Shown here in pieces: positions 18,505 through 27,303 of a DNA stretch of 43,251 nucleotides. The position numbers and the translations under genes were made by a program. Within the stretch, counting starts at the first letter, position 1. The number at the start of each line of letters is the position of its first letter. The stretch covers positions 1-43,251 of the forward strand of contig CANJRC010000023.1 of NCBI GenBank assembly GCA_947476535.1, given 5' to 3'. Below the pieces are notes generated by a model, which was not told where the DNA came from, made no database searches, and saw nothing but the letters and a program-made list of their open reading frames with translations. The stretch is from Betaproteobacteria bacterium. Its GTDB lineage: Bacteria > Pseudomonadota > Gammaproteobacteria > Burkholderiales > SG8-39.

Positions 18505-19881
18505 CTATTTTTGCAAGCTGACGGATATCTGCCCCACGTCCACCAAGCCCTCCAGGCGGGCCAGTTTGTCAAAGGTCTGGCGTGCCCCCGCGGCGTCCGG
18601 GAAGGATGACGCGCAGTCCATGAACTTCCCCTCCAGGTCGGCCAGCGTCACCGGCCGGTCCCGGCTTCCCCGATTTCCGATGCGCGGCACGCGCTGGCTG
18701 AGCTTGCGTCCATCCGTCAGCTCGATCTCCACGTCCGTGAACTCCTTGAGCAGGAAGGTGTCGTTGCCGTGCAGCTCGGGATGCACCACCATGCGAACCT
18801 TGCCCATGAGCGATACCTGCGCCGGGTCGCGCGCGCGCTCGTCGGTGAAGTGGGACAGCCGCACACTGCGCTCGCTCAGAGCGGTGGCGACGCAGAACGG
18901 CGTCGAGAACTTGGCTTCGTAGCCGGTGGCCGGTTGGTCGAAGCGCATGGTCTTGGGCACCAGTTCATGAACGGCGATCGTCATCTGTTTCACCTGGTTC
19001 GGGCGCACATCGTTGCGGGTGACAAGGTCCAGCACGCCGTCCAGCGCCGAGTGCACCAGGCCGCAGCAGGGGTAGACCTTGATCACCAGTCCGGGGTCGA
19101 CCAGGTCGTAGGGTGCGCCGATGGAGGCAGTCATGGCCGCGAGGTCGAAGTTCCCGGCGCCATTGAAGACCTCGCAGAAGCCCCAGCCGACCTCGAGGAC
19201 GTCAGGGTTTGCGGTGAAGCCCGCCTGCACCAGCCGTCCGGCGACGACCCCGTTTCTGGCTGCCTTGCCCAGATGGAAAGGGTTGAGCATGTTGCCGATC
19301 ATGGTGCGCATGCCGGAGGCTTCCGCCGCAGCCGTGCCGATGGCGTATTGCATTTGCAGGGTATTGAAGCCGAGCAGCTTGCCTACCGCGACAGCCGCTC
19401 CGAAATGCGCCAGCGTGGAGGTCGAGTGCCAGCCCTTGGCGTAGTGGTGCACGCCGAGACCGCGAGCGATGGCCGCCTCGACTTCCCAACCGACGATGAA
19501 GGCTTCCAGCAGGCGCTCTCCGCTGACACCGCCCTCTTCTTCGGCCACGGCGAGGGCCGCGAACAGGACCGGCGAGGCAATGAAGCCGCTGACGGTCAGG
19601 CTGATGCTGTCATAGTCGAGCGCATGCGCCGCGGCGCCGTTGGCCATGGCGGCGCCAGAGGCGGCCAGCCGCAGCGGCGTGCCGAGCACGCTGGCCTGCC
19701 CTGCGCGGGTCTCGCGCTCGGCGAGCTTGCGCACCTGTCGCACCGACTCCTCATCGATACCCGCCAGCAGCGTTCCGATGGCATCGACGATCGCATGCTT
19801 GCCGCGCTCGCGCACCGCCGCCGGAATCGCTGCGTAGCGCGTGTCTACCGCGAACTGTGCCAGATTCCTGGTCGTGCCCAT
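18505..19881 (-). CDS. MmgE/PrpD family protein
   Basis: A 458-residue protein of the MmgE/PrpD family, named after 2-methylcitrate dehydratase. Members also include cis-aconitate decarboxylase and imidazole-type lyases, so the reaction is not fixed by family. Typical segments are NGAAAHALDYDS (about 81-92), GVHHYAKGWHSTSTLAHFGAA (about 142-162), and MLNPFHLGKAARNGV (about 197-211). A good AAGGAGA ribosome site precedes the ATG. There are no neighbouring prpB, prpC or acnD genes, so propionate metabolism is not supported. It lies between the hyuAB pair and the TRAP operon. Confidence 0.88.
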   Translation of the reverse strand: MGTTRNLAQFAVDTRYAAIPAAVRERGKHAIVDAIGTLLAGIDEESVRQVRKLAERETRAGQASVLGTPLRLAASGAAMANGAAAHALDYDSISLTVSGFIASPVLFAALAVAEEEGGVSGERLLEAFIVGWEVEAAIARGLGVHHYAKGWHSTSTLAHFGAAVAVGKLLGFNTLQMQYAIGTAAAEASGMRTMIGNMLNPFHLGKAARNGVVAGRLVQAGFTANPDVLEVGWGFCEVFNGAGNFDLAAMTASIGAPYDLVDPGLVIKVYPCCGLVHSALDGVLDLVTRNDVRPNQVKQMTIAVHELVPKTMRFDQPATGYEAKFSTPFCVATALSERSVRLSHFTDERARDPAQVSLMGKVRMVVHPELHGNDTFLLKEFTDVEIELTDGRKLSQRVPRIGNRGSRDRPVTLADLEGKFMDCASSFPDAAGARQTFDKLARLEGLVDVGQISVSLQK

Positions 19882-19968
19882 GCCTGTTTGTCTCCTTAAA
19901 AGAAGCGCTGATTAAGTCCCGAAAGATGGGAAAGCCATGACAAGCTTCCTACTGAAGTCGGGGGATTT

Positions 19969-19990
19969 ACAAGGGGGCAGGCCCCCTTGT
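19969..19990. other. Perfect GC-rich hairpin between hyuB and the MmgE/PrpD gene
   Basis: ACAAGGGGGC is followed, after AG, by GCCCCCTTGT, a 10-bp perfect inverted repeat 12 bases after the hyuB stop codon. No T-run follows on either strand, so it may be a rho-assisted terminator, an mRNA-stabilising stem or a processing site. Confidence 0.5.
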
Positions 19991-20001
19991 TCGGAGTTTT
20001 C

Positions 20002-21792
20002 TCAAGCCTTGCTGGTCGCGGCGGCCGTGCCGGCCGTCGCTTTGCGCTCTGCCCGCAACCGCTCGCGCAGGCTTGCGGTTGCCCCGGCGTCCACATGCAA
20101 TTCTCCGGGCGGGATCACTACGCCGTATTTGCGTGCCGCATAGTCGCGGGTCATCTTTTCATTGCGGATATCGACGACCACCGCCTGCGGGTCGCGCTCC
20201 AGCGGCTCGCCAAATCCGCCGCCGCCCGCCGTGACATGACGGATGCGGTCGCCCTTCTGGATGGCCATGGTGATCTTCGTCTCGAGCAGGGTCTCCCGTC
20301 CATCGCGCCAGAGGTAGGTCTGCGAGGTCGAGCCGGGCTCACCACCTTCGAGCCCGTAGGGCGGCACGTCGCGTCGATGCGTGCGCACCTGCAGCACCGC
20401 CTCGCTGCCCGCGAACTCGAGGTGGCGCTGCAGCGCCAGACCCCCACGATGGCGTCCGGCGCCACCCGAGTCGGAAACGAAGCCGTAGTCCAGCACCCGC
20501 ACCGGGTTTTCCGCTTCGAGGATTTCCACCGGTTGGTTCGAAATGTTGGTGGCAATATGCGCCACGCCCTCGCCGCCGTCGCCGGAGGCCCCCGCCCCCC
20601 AGCTGCCGCAGATGATGTCGTTGAACTGGAAGGCCCCGCCGTTGGCGTGGTAGCCGCCGATGCGAATGCCGCTGATGCCGCCGTCGCCCGCCGCTGGAAC
20701 CTGCTTCGGGAGCGCCTTGGCCATGGCGCCGAAGATCGCATCCAGGATGCGATAGCCGAGCACGCCGCGCGCGGCGACCGCGGCCGGCGGCTTCGGATTG
20801 AAGATCGAGCCCTCGGGCAGCACGATTTCGATGGGCCGGAAGCAGCCCTCGTTGTTCGGCACCGGCGTGCGCATCAGCGAGCGCACCGCGATGTACACGG
20901 CGGAACGCGCGAACGACGGGGTGCAGTTGATGGCACCTTTCACCTGCGGCGATGATCCGGCGAAGTCGAAGCGCACCCGGTCACCGCGAATCTCCACGCG
21001 CACCTTCACCGGCACCAGCACGGCCTGGCGGCCGTCGTGATCCTCATAGTCAGTGAATTCGTAATCGCCGTCCGGCCAGTGGGCGATTTCCTGGCGGGTC
21101 ACGCGCTCCGAATAGTCGAGGATTTCGTCGACGTAGGCATGAAACTCCGCGGCGCCGTAATGCTGCATCAGCGCCTGCAATCCATGCTCCCCCGCCATGC
21201 AGCCGGCCACCTGTGCCCCCAGGTCGCCCATCACGGTGTCGGGCACGCGCACGTTGAGCTTGATCAGGTCGTATACCGCTTCATCGGGGACGCCGGCCAC
21301 ATGCAGCTTCAAGGGTGGCAGTCGCAGCCCTTCCTGGAATATCTCGGTGGAGTCGGCGGCGCCGCCGCCGGGCACGCGGCCGCCGATGTCGGCATGGTGC
21401 GCCACTACCACCGCGAAACCCTCCAGCCGCTCCTCGAAGAAGATCGGCTTGAACATGAAGATGTCCGGCAGGTGCATGCCGCCGTGGTACGGGTCGTTGA
21501 GAATGATCAGGTCGCCCGGCGCAAACGTCTCGCCGAAGCGTTTGCGCACCACCTGGATGGCATCGGGGATGGAGCCCAGATGCAGCGGCAGCGACAGGCC
21601 CTGTGCAATGAGCCGTCCCTCGCGGTCGCACAAGGCTGCCGCGAAATCCAGCAGCTCGCGCACCACGCTCGAGCGCGCGCTGCGCATCACCATCAACGCC
21701 ATTTCGTCGGCCGCAGCCGCCAATGCGTTGCGCAGCACTTCGAAGGTGATGAGGTCGAAGGGGGCGCTTTTTCCGTCCTGATTCTTATTCAT
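20002..21792 (-). CDS. hyuB: Hydantoinase B/oxoprolinase family protein (HyuB)
   Basis: A 596-residue protein of the HyuB family, which includes N-methylhydantoinase B, the beta part of 5-oxoprolinase and the alpha subunit of acetone carboxylase. Typical stretches are DLITFEVLRNALAAAADEMALM at the start, ILNDPYHGGMHLPDI (about 96-110) and a C-terminal GGFGEPLERDP. Its ATG overlaps the hyuA stop (ATGA) and AAGGACA serves as ribosome site. The partner HyuA is directly upstream. Together they would perform ATP-dependent opening of a cyclic amide or a carboxylation; the substrate is not determined. Confidence 0.93.
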   Translation of the reverse strand: MNKNQDGKSAPFDLITFEVLRNALAAAADEMALMVMRSARSSVVRELLDFAAALCDREGRLIAQGLSLPLHLGSIPDAIQVVRKRFGETFAPGDLIILNDPYHGGMHLPDIFMFKPIFFEERLEGFAVVVAHHADIGGRVPGGGAADSTEIFQEGLRLPPLKLHVAGVPDEAVYDLIKLNVRVPDTVMGDLGAQVAGCMAGEHGLQALMQHYGAAEFHAYVDEILDYSERVTRQEIAHWPDGDYEFTDYEDHDGRQAVLVPVKVRVEIRGDRVRFDFAGSSPQVKGAINCTPSFARSAVYIAVRSLMRTPVPNNEGCFRPIEIVLPEGSIFNPKPPAAVAARGVLGYRILDAIFGAMAKALPKQVPAAGDGGISGIRIGGYHANGGAFQFNDIICGSWGAGASGDGGEGVAHIATNISNQPVEILEAENPVRVLDYGFVSDSGGAGRHRGGLALQRHLEFAGSEAVLQVRTHRRDVPPYGLEGGEPGSTSQTYLWRDGRETLLETKITMAIQKGDRIRHVTAGGGGFGEPLERDPQAVVVDIRNEKMTRDYAARKYGVVIPPGELHVDAGATASLRERLRAERKATAGTAAATSKA

Positions 21793-23912
21793 GGGGTGTC
21801 CTTTCCTCCGCCGGCTGCGCGCAGGTCGATGCGGATCTGCCCCTGTCCGTCCAGCGCTGCGCGCGCGCCAGCCGGCACCACCGTTGTCGTGTCGAACTCC
21901 TCGATGAGCAGCGGCCCGGTGCGGGGCGACGACAGATCGCCGCGCGTGATCACATCGACGGCGCGGCGCTCGCCGGCATCGGCGAAATACACCGGGCGGC
22001 TTGGCTTGTCCGGTCGATAATCGGCGCGCGCCTGACCGGCCGGCGGAACGAATCCTTCGCTGACCGCGGCAACCGCGCGCAGGTTGACGATCTGTACCGG
22101 TTGGGCGTTCAGGTAACCATAGGTACGTCGATGCTCCGCGCCGAAGGCTTCTTCCAACAACGCGGGTGCCGACGAAGGCGAGTACACATCGGGCAGGCAG
22201 ACCAGCAGCTCATACTGCTGGCCCACGTAGCGCAGGTCGGCGAAACGCCGCACGCGCACCTGCTCGCGCGAATAGCCTTGCTCCAGCAACGAAGCAACGG
22301 AGTCGCCCGCGATGCGCTCGTATTGGCGCTCCAGCTCGGTGGTGTCCACCTCGGCCAGGCGACGCAGGAAAGTCTGCACGCGACGCGCTTCCACCTTGGC
22401 CGTGAGCAGGCCGTAGGCACTGAAGAGGCCCGGAAAGCGCGGGATGACCGCCTCGGGCATGCGCAGCGCCTGGGCGAGGTTCGCCCCGTGAACCGGGCCG
22501 CTGCCGCCGAAGGCGTAGAGCGTGAAGAGGCGCAGATCGCGGCCACGCTCGGTCGACACCGCGCGCAACGCCCGCATCATGGTGGCGTTGGCGATCGTAT
22601 GAATGGCGTGGGCAGCTTTCTCGACGGTCATCCCAGTGGGCTTGGCAATGCGTTGCTCGATGGCTCGCCAGGCGCCATCAGGGTCGGGCTTCAGGATGCC
22701 GCGGCCGATGGCATCCGGGTCGAGGTAACCCAGGACCACGTTGGCATCGGTGACTGTAGGCTCGGTGCCTCCCAGGCCGTAGCAAACCGGCCCTGGCGAC
22801 GCGCCGGCGCTCTTGGGGCCGACCTGCAGCGCGCCGCCGCCATCGAGCCAGGCAATGCTGCCGCCGCCGGTGCCGACCTCGGCGACATCGATCACCGGCA
22901 GCCGGATCAGGTAACCGCCACCCCGCAGCACGCGGCTGGCGGCGGAAATCTCGCCACCGACCTCGAACTCGCCCGAGCGATGATATTCACCCTCCTCCAC
23001 CAGCGCCGCCTTGGCCGTCGTGCCGCCCATGTCGAAGGACAGGACGTTGGGGATGCCCGCGAGGCCAGCCGCATGGTTCACGCCGACAACGCCCGCTGCG
23101 GGGCCGGACTCCAGCAGGTGCACCGGCTGCTCGGCCGCCGTGCGCAGGTCCATCAGGCCGCCACTCGACTGCATGAGCAGGATGGGCGCCTCGACGCCCT
23201 GCGCCTTGACACCGGTCTCCAGGGACGACAGGTAACGATGCACCACCGGCTTGACGTAGGCATCGACCACCGCCGTGCTGGTGCGCTCGAACTCGCGGAT
23301 CTCGCGTACGAGGTCTGCCGACTGCGACACATGCACGCCGGGGAACTCCGCCTTGATCAGCCGGGCGACCGATTCCTCGTGCTCCGGATTGGCATAACTG
23401 TGCAGGAACGACACTGCGACCGAATTGACACCCGCGGTGATGGCTTCCTTCAGCACCGCGCGAACCGTGTCCAGGGAAACCGCGGTGTCGATCTTGCCGC
23501 TGGCATCCATGCGCTCGGCGACTTCATAGACGCGATGGCGCGGGATCAGCGCCGGGGGTTTCCGCCAGGTGAGGTCGTAGAGCACGGGCAGCCGGAGGCG
23601 CCCGATCTCCAGCACGTCGCGAAAGCCCTTGGTGGTCAGCAACGCTGCGGTGGCACCTTTGCGTTCGAGCACCGCGTTGGTGGCCACTGTGGTGGCATGG
23701 ACGAACAGGCCCACCGACTCCGGGGCCAGGCCCTCCGAGGCGATCAACACCTTCAGGGCGTCAATGACCGAGCGCGCGTAATTCTCGGGCGTGGACAGCA
23801 CCTTGCGGGCGATCGGCGCACGTCCTTCCGGACAGCAAATGATGTCCGTGAAGGTGCCGCCAATGTCGACCGCGATTCTTCCCTGCGCGCGCTTGTCTCT
23901 GCCTGCGCTCAA
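21789..23912 (-). CDS. hyuA: Hydantoinase A/oxoprolinase family protein (HyuA)
   Basis: A 707-residue ATP-using subunit with an actin-like ATPase fold. The N-terminal phosphate loop RIAVDIGGTFTD (about 12-23) and the second loop LSFDMGGTTAK (about 290-300) are clear. The later PRFPGLFSAYGLL is the usual family signature. The chosen start is a TTG at 23912, preceded by AGGAG at a good distance; no ATG lies near. The gene overlaps hyuB and follows the Bug protein gene by 55 bases, so the three probably form one operon. The exact substrate class (hydantoin, oxoproline, ketone) cannot be told. Confidence 0.93.
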   Translation of the reverse strand: MSAGRDKRAQGRIAVDIGGTFTDIICCPEGRAPIARKVLSTPENYARSVIDALKVLIASEGLAPESVGLFVHATTVATNAVLERKGATAALLTTKGFRDVLEIGRLRLPVLYDLTWRKPPALIPRHRVYEVAERMDASGKIDTAVSLDTVRAVLKEAITAGVNSVAVSFLHSYANPEHEESVARLIKAEFPGVHVSQSADLVREIREFERTSTAVVDAYVKPVVHRYLSSLETGVKAQGVEAPILLMQSSGGLMDLRTAAEQPVHLLESGPAAGVVGVNHAAGLAGIPNVLSFDMGGTTAKAALVEEGEYHRSGEFEVGGEISAASRVLRGGGYLIRLPVIDVAEVGTGGGSIAWLDGGGALQVGPKSAGASPGPVCYGLGGTEPTVTDANVVLGYLDPDAIGRGILKPDPDGAWRAIEQRIAKPTGMTVEKAAHAIHTIANATMMRALRAVSTERGRDLRLFTLYAFGGSGPVHGANLAQALRMPEAVIPRFPGLFSAYGLLTAKVEARRVQTFLRRLAEVDTTELERQYERIAGDSVASLLEQGYSREQVRVRRFADLRYVGQQYELLVCLPDVYSPSSAPALLEEAFGAEHRRTYGYLNAQPVQIVNLRAVAAVSEGFVPPAGQARADYRPDKPSRPVYFADAGERRAVDVITRGDLSSPRTGPLLIEEFDTTTVVPAGARAALDGQGQIRIDLRAAGGGKDTP

Positions 23913-23936
23913 TTGATTCGCTCCTGATGTTGACGA

Positions 23937-23952
23937 ACCGGCAATCGCCGGT
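23937..23952. other. Small hairpin between the Bug gene and hyuA
   Basis: ACCGGC, loop AATC, GCCGGT form a 6-bp stem in the 55-base gap, 24 bases before the hyuA start. A role in setting the relative expression of the binding protein and the enzyme is possible. Confidence 0.3.
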
Positions 23953-23967
23953 CCGTACCGGTGGGAC

Positions 23968-24957
23968 CTAATCCGCCTTGATGCCGGCGACCTTGACCAC
24001 CCGGGTCCAGGTGGCGATCTCGTGTTGAATCATCGCGCCGAATTCCTCGGCGGGGCCGCCCCCCGGCTCGATGCCGTCCGCCGCCAGCCGCTCGCGCATG
24101 TCGGGGGCCGCGAGCGCGCGCGCCACTTCCTGGTTGAGCCGGCGAATGATCGGCGCCGGTGTTTTTGCGGGCGCCAGGATGCCCCACCAGCCGCTCACGG
24201 AATAACCGGGCAAGCCGGACTCCCCTACTGTCGGTACATCGGGGGCCACCGAGACGCGTTTGGGGCCGGTCACGGCAATGGCCTTGAGCCGCCCCGCCTT
24301 GATCAGCGGGATGGCGATCAGCAGTCCGCTTGGCGTGAGCTGGATTTCACCGGACATCACCGAATTGAGCAGCGTGCCCCCCCCCTTGAAGGGAATGTGC
24401 ACGATGTCCACGCCGCCCATGCTTTTGAACAGCTCCAGCGCCAGGTGGCTGGGGCTGCCACTGCCGCCGGATGCGTAATTCAGCTGCCCCGGTTTTGCCC
24501 GAGCCAGTGCAATCAGCTCTGTGACGGTATTGGCCTGCAGGCCCGGATGCGCGACGATGATGAGCGGGGCGGCGCCGATGAGCGCAATCGGCGACAGGTC
24601 ACGAACCGCATCGAACGGAAGGTTTGGCGTCAAGGCAGCATTGATTGCCAGGCTGCTCGGTGCAGTCACTAGCGTGTAGCCATCGGGCGCCGACTTCGCG
24701 ACGATCTCCGTGCCGACGTTGCCGCCCGCCCCGGCCCGGTTGTCTATCAGCACCTGCTGGCCCAGCGCCTTGGACAGGCGGTCGCCCATGAAGCGCGCCA
24801 GCGTATCGGTGGTGCTGCCCGTGGCGAAGGGCACCACCATGCGGATGGATTTGACAGGATATTCCTGCCCGATTCCCGCGTGATAATGAAGCAGTCCTGT
24901 AATTGTCAGTATTGCAAGGATCGTCCTTGAGCGGAGTCCGGTTCGAGCAGTGTGCAT
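23968..24957 (-). CDS. Bug family periplasmic solute-binding protein (tripartite tricarboxylate transporter type)
   Basis: A 329-residue protein with an N-terminal signal peptide (about 1-30) and the Bug/TctC fold. Recognisable stretches are YPVKSIRMVVPFATGSTTDTLAR near the mature N-terminus, DNRAGAGGNVGTEIVAKSAPDGYTL (about 97-121) and YASGGSGSPSHLALELF (about 160-176). Such proteins bind carboxylates, amides or aromatic acids. No TctA/TctB membrane genes are next to it, which is common for Bug proteins in Burkholderiales. Being first in an operon with hyuA and hyuB, it may deliver their substrate. Confidence 0.92.
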   Translation of the reverse strand: MHTARTGLRSRTILAILTITGLLHYHAGIGQEYPVKSIRMVVPFATGSTTDTLARFMGDRLSKALGQQVLIDNRAGAGGNVGTEIVAKSAPDGYTLVTAPSSLAINAALTPNLPFDAVRDLSPIALIGAAPLIIVAHPGLQANTVTELIALARAKPGQLNYASGGSGSPSHLALELFKSMGGVDIVHIPFKGGGTLLNSVMSGEIQLTPSGLLIAIPLIKAGRLKAIAVTGPKRVSVAPDVPTVGESGLPGYSVSGWWGILAPAKTPAPIIRRLNQEVARALAAPDMRERLAADGIEPGGGPAEEFGAMIQHEIATWTRVVKVAGIKAD

Positions 24958-25000
24958 CGCGTGCCTTCGGTTGAGCTGTTGGCGCAGTTTACTTGAGTTA

Positions 25001-25060
25001 ACGGGCTAACTATCGTCGCAGCGGGCTAACTATCGTCGCAGCGGGCCAACTATCGTCGCA
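25001..25060. repeat. Three tandem copies of a 20-bp repeat
   Basis: The unit GCGGGCTAACTATCGTCGCA occurs three times head to tail, at 25001-25020, 25021-25040 and 25041-25060. The first copy begins AC instead of GC, and the third has GGGCCAAC for GGGCTAAC. The array starts 43 bases upstream of the Bug gene ATG, in its likely promoter region, and ends 30 bases from the stop of the APH gene. GTTA-ACGGGC-TAAC at its left edge is a small inverted repeat. Confidence 0.95.
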
Positions 25061-25090
25061 GCACCCCCAATGTTGCAGGGGGGGCGTCGT

Positions 25091-26134
25091 TCAGTGCTGC
25101 ATCATGCGCTGGGCGCGCTCCCATCCCAGCGCTGCCAACGGGCGCGCGCGACGTCCCATCTCGACGGCATCGTCGGCATTGGCATTGCCCGACAGCGCCC
25201 GGTGCGCAATACCCTGCAGGATGGCGGCGATCCGGAACAGGTTGTAGGCGATATAGAAATCCCAGTTCGCGATCCCGTCCCGCCCGGTTTGCCTGCAGTA
25301 CTGATCGACGTACTCTGCCTCGGTCGGTATGCCCAGGGCCGGCAGGTCCAGCCCGCCGATGCCGCGCCACAGGGTGGCGGGAATATGCCAGGCCATGCAG
25401 TGATAGGAAAAATCCGCCAGCGGGTGGCCCAGCGTCGCCAGTTCCCAGTCGAGGATGGCGATGACGCGCGCCTCTCGCTTGTCGAACACCAGGTTGTCGA
25501 TGCGATAGTCGCCATGCACCAGGCAGGTCTCGTCACCGGGCGGAATGTGCGCGGGAAGCCATTCCATCAGGCCATCCATCGCGGCAATCGCCTCCGTGGC
25601 GGACTCTTTGTACTGCCTCGTCCAGCGCGTGATCTGGCGCGCGAAGTAGTTGCCGGGCTTGCCGAAGTCACCGAGGCTTGCAGCAGCAGGATTGACCTTA
25701 TGCAGTTGGGCGATTAGCCGGTTCATCTCGGCGTAAATGGCGCCCCGCTCACTTGCAGCGAAGCCGGGCAGCGACGGATCCAGCAGGATCCGGCCATCCA
25801 TGAATTCCATGAGATAAAACGGCGTGCCGACGACGCCGGCATCGGTACAGTAGGCGTACATGCGGGGAACCGGGATGTCCTGCGAGCCCAGCGCCTTCAT
25901 GACGCGGTATTCGCGGTCGACTGCGTGCGCCGAAGGCAGCAGCTTTCCCGGCGGTTGCTTGCGCAGCACGTAGCGCCTGTCGCCGCTGTCGATCAGGTAG
26001 GTGGGGTTGGACTGTCCGCCGGTCAGTCGCTTTGCGCGTGCTGGCGTGGCACCGGCCAGGCCCTCTTTTCGTAGATAGCCCTCCAGTGCGGCAACATCGA
26101 GCTCCGTCCCGCTCCCGGCGTCGCTCCCCGACAT
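25091..26134 (-). CDS. APH-type phosphotransferase (ACAD10/11 or LvaA-like kinase)
   Basis: A 347-residue protein with the aminoglycoside/choline kinase fold. GQSN at 40-43 is the start of the nucleotide loop, RKQPPG at 58-63 includes the ATP lysine, HGDYRIDN at 207-214 holds the catalytic Asp209, and ILDWE at 227-231 the metal-binding Asp229. The GG(Q)SNPTY and RKQPPGKLLPSAH patterns match the kinase domain of ACAD10/ACAD11 rather than antibiotic kinases. The start overlaps the acyl-CoA dehydrogenase stop (TAATG). It may phosphorylate a hydroxyacyl-CoA, as LvaA does; this is inferred from family and neighbour. It should not be called a resistance gene. Confidence 0.9.
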   Translation of the reverse strand: MSGSDAGSGTELDVAALEGYLRKEGLAGATPARAKRLTGGQSNPTYLIDSGDRRYVLRKQPPGKLLPSAHAVDREYRVMKALGSQDIPVPRMYAYCTDAGVVGTPFYLMEFMDGRILLDPSLPGFAASERGAIYAEMNRLIAQLHKVNPAAASLGDFGKPGNYFARQITRWTRQYKESATEAIAAMDGLMEWLPAHIPPGDETCLVHGDYRIDNLVFDKREARVIAILDWELATLGHPLADFSYHCMAWHIPATLWRGIGGLDLPALGIPTEAEYVDQYCRQTGRDGIANWDFYIAYNLFRIAAILQGIAHRALSGNANADDAVEMGRRARPLAALGWERAQRMMQH

Positions 26135-27303
26135 TACTGCGCGCCCTTTTCGCTCAGCAGCTTGCGCGCCATGCTCCAGCGGTGCACTTCGCTCGGGCCG
26201 TCGTAGATCCTGAAAGCGCGCATGTCCATGAAGATGCGCATGGCAATGCTTTCACCCGTGACGCCCTGTCCACCGAGGATCTGCACGCTCTTGTCGACGA
26301 TGCGCCACAGCGCCTCCGAGGCCACCACCTTGGCACGGCTGGATTCGAAATTGCAGCGGTGGCCCTCATCCAGCATCCACGCCGTGTGCCAGATGTGCAG
26401 CCGCGCGGTCTGCATGTCGATGGCGTTGTCGGCCAGCATGAACCCCACGCCTTCATGCTCCCCAAGGGATTTGCCGAAGGCCTGGCGCGTGCGCGCATAG
26501 GCGAGCGCTGCATCGTTGGCGCGCCGTGCCTGTCCGAGCCAGCGCATGCAATGGGTCAGCCGCGCCGGCGCCAGGCGCACCTGGGCATAGCGAAAGCCCT
26601 TGCCCACCTCGCCCAGGACGTCGCTGGCCGGCACGCGCAGGTCCTTGAACTCCACCACGCAATGGCCGCCGGCAAAGCAGGAGTCCATGGAGTCCATTTG
26701 CCGAACGATCTTGATTCCCGGGCGGTCCATGTCCGACAGGAACATGGTGGCCGAGCCGTCCTCCATGCGCGCCATGATGATGACGTAGCTGGCGCCGTCT
26801 GCGCCGGTGATGAACCACTTGGTGCCGTTGATCACATAGTCGTTGCCATCCTTCACCGCCATGGTCATCATCATCGACGGGTCGGCACCGGCACCGGGTG
26901 CCGGCTCGGTCATGGCAAAGCAGGAGCGCGTTTTGCCCTCCACCTGCGGGCGCAGCCAGCGCTCCTGGTGCGCCTTGGAAGCCACGGCGTGCATGAGGTG
27001 GATATTGCCTTCGTCGGGCGCATGCACGTTCATCGCGGTCGGGCCAAGCGGCGAGTAACCCGACTCCTCGAACACCACCGCCTTGGCCACATGGCTCAAC
27101 GCCATGCCGCCCATCTCCTTGGGGCCGTGCGGCGTCAACAGGCCTGCCGCGCGGGCCTTGGCGACGAGTTCCTGGCGCAATGCCGGGGTCGGGCCATGCG
27201 GCGTGCAGCGCTTGTCGCCCTCCATGGGAATGATTTCTTCCGCGATGAAGCGCCGCGTGCGTTGCTGCAGATCAAGCAGGTCCTGCGATAGATTGAAATC
27301 CAT
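26134..27303 (-). CDS. Acyl-CoA dehydrogenase (ACAD10/11-like)
   Basis: A flavin-dependent dehydrogenase of 389 residues. The FAD/substrate motif CFAMTEPAPGAGADPS is at 128-143, KWFITGADGA at 162-171, and the C-terminal segment IYDGPSEVHRWSMARKLL marks the ACAD10/11-like branch. The ATG at 27303 is chosen for its GGAGAAAAA ribosome site and correct family start (MDFNLSQDL); the frame extends upstream to 27417 but that would overlap the next gene. Its stop codon overlaps the kinase start (TAATG). The pair may process 4-hydroxyacyl-CoA or related acids. Confidence 0.93.
   Translation of the reverse strand: MDFNLSQDLLDLQQRTRRFIAEEIIPMEGDKRCTPHGPTPALRQELVAKARAAGLLTPHGPKEMGGMALSHVAKAVVFEESGYSPLGPTAMNVHAPDEGNIHLMHAVASKAHQERWLRPQVEGKTRSCFAMTEPAPGAGADPSMMMTMAVKDGNDYVINGTKWFITGADGASYVIIMARMEDGSATMFLSDMDRPGIKIVRQMDSMDSCFAGGHCVVEFKDLRVPASDVLGEVGKGFRYAQVRLAPARLTHCMRWLGQARRANDAALAYARTRQAFGKSLGEHEGVGFMLADNAIDMQTARLHIWHTAWMLDEGHRCNFESSRAKVVASEALWRIVDKSVQILGGQGVTGESIAMRIFMDMRAFRIYDGPSEVHRWSMARKLLSEKGAQ

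Noticed and set aside
22101-23927. 608-codon open frame on the plus strand opposite hyuA
   Set aside because: It is an antisense shadow of a clear HyuA gene in GC-rich DNA; its composition (His/Arg/Gln-rich) has no family pattern.
25001-25060. Tandem 20-bp repeats considered as a CRISPR array
   Set aside because: The copies are directly adjacent with no spacers, and no cas genes are near.
25091-26134. APH-type kinase considered as an aminoglycoside resistance gene
   Set aside because: The motifs and the overlapping acyl-CoA dehydrogenase fit the ACAD10/11-like kinase group instead.
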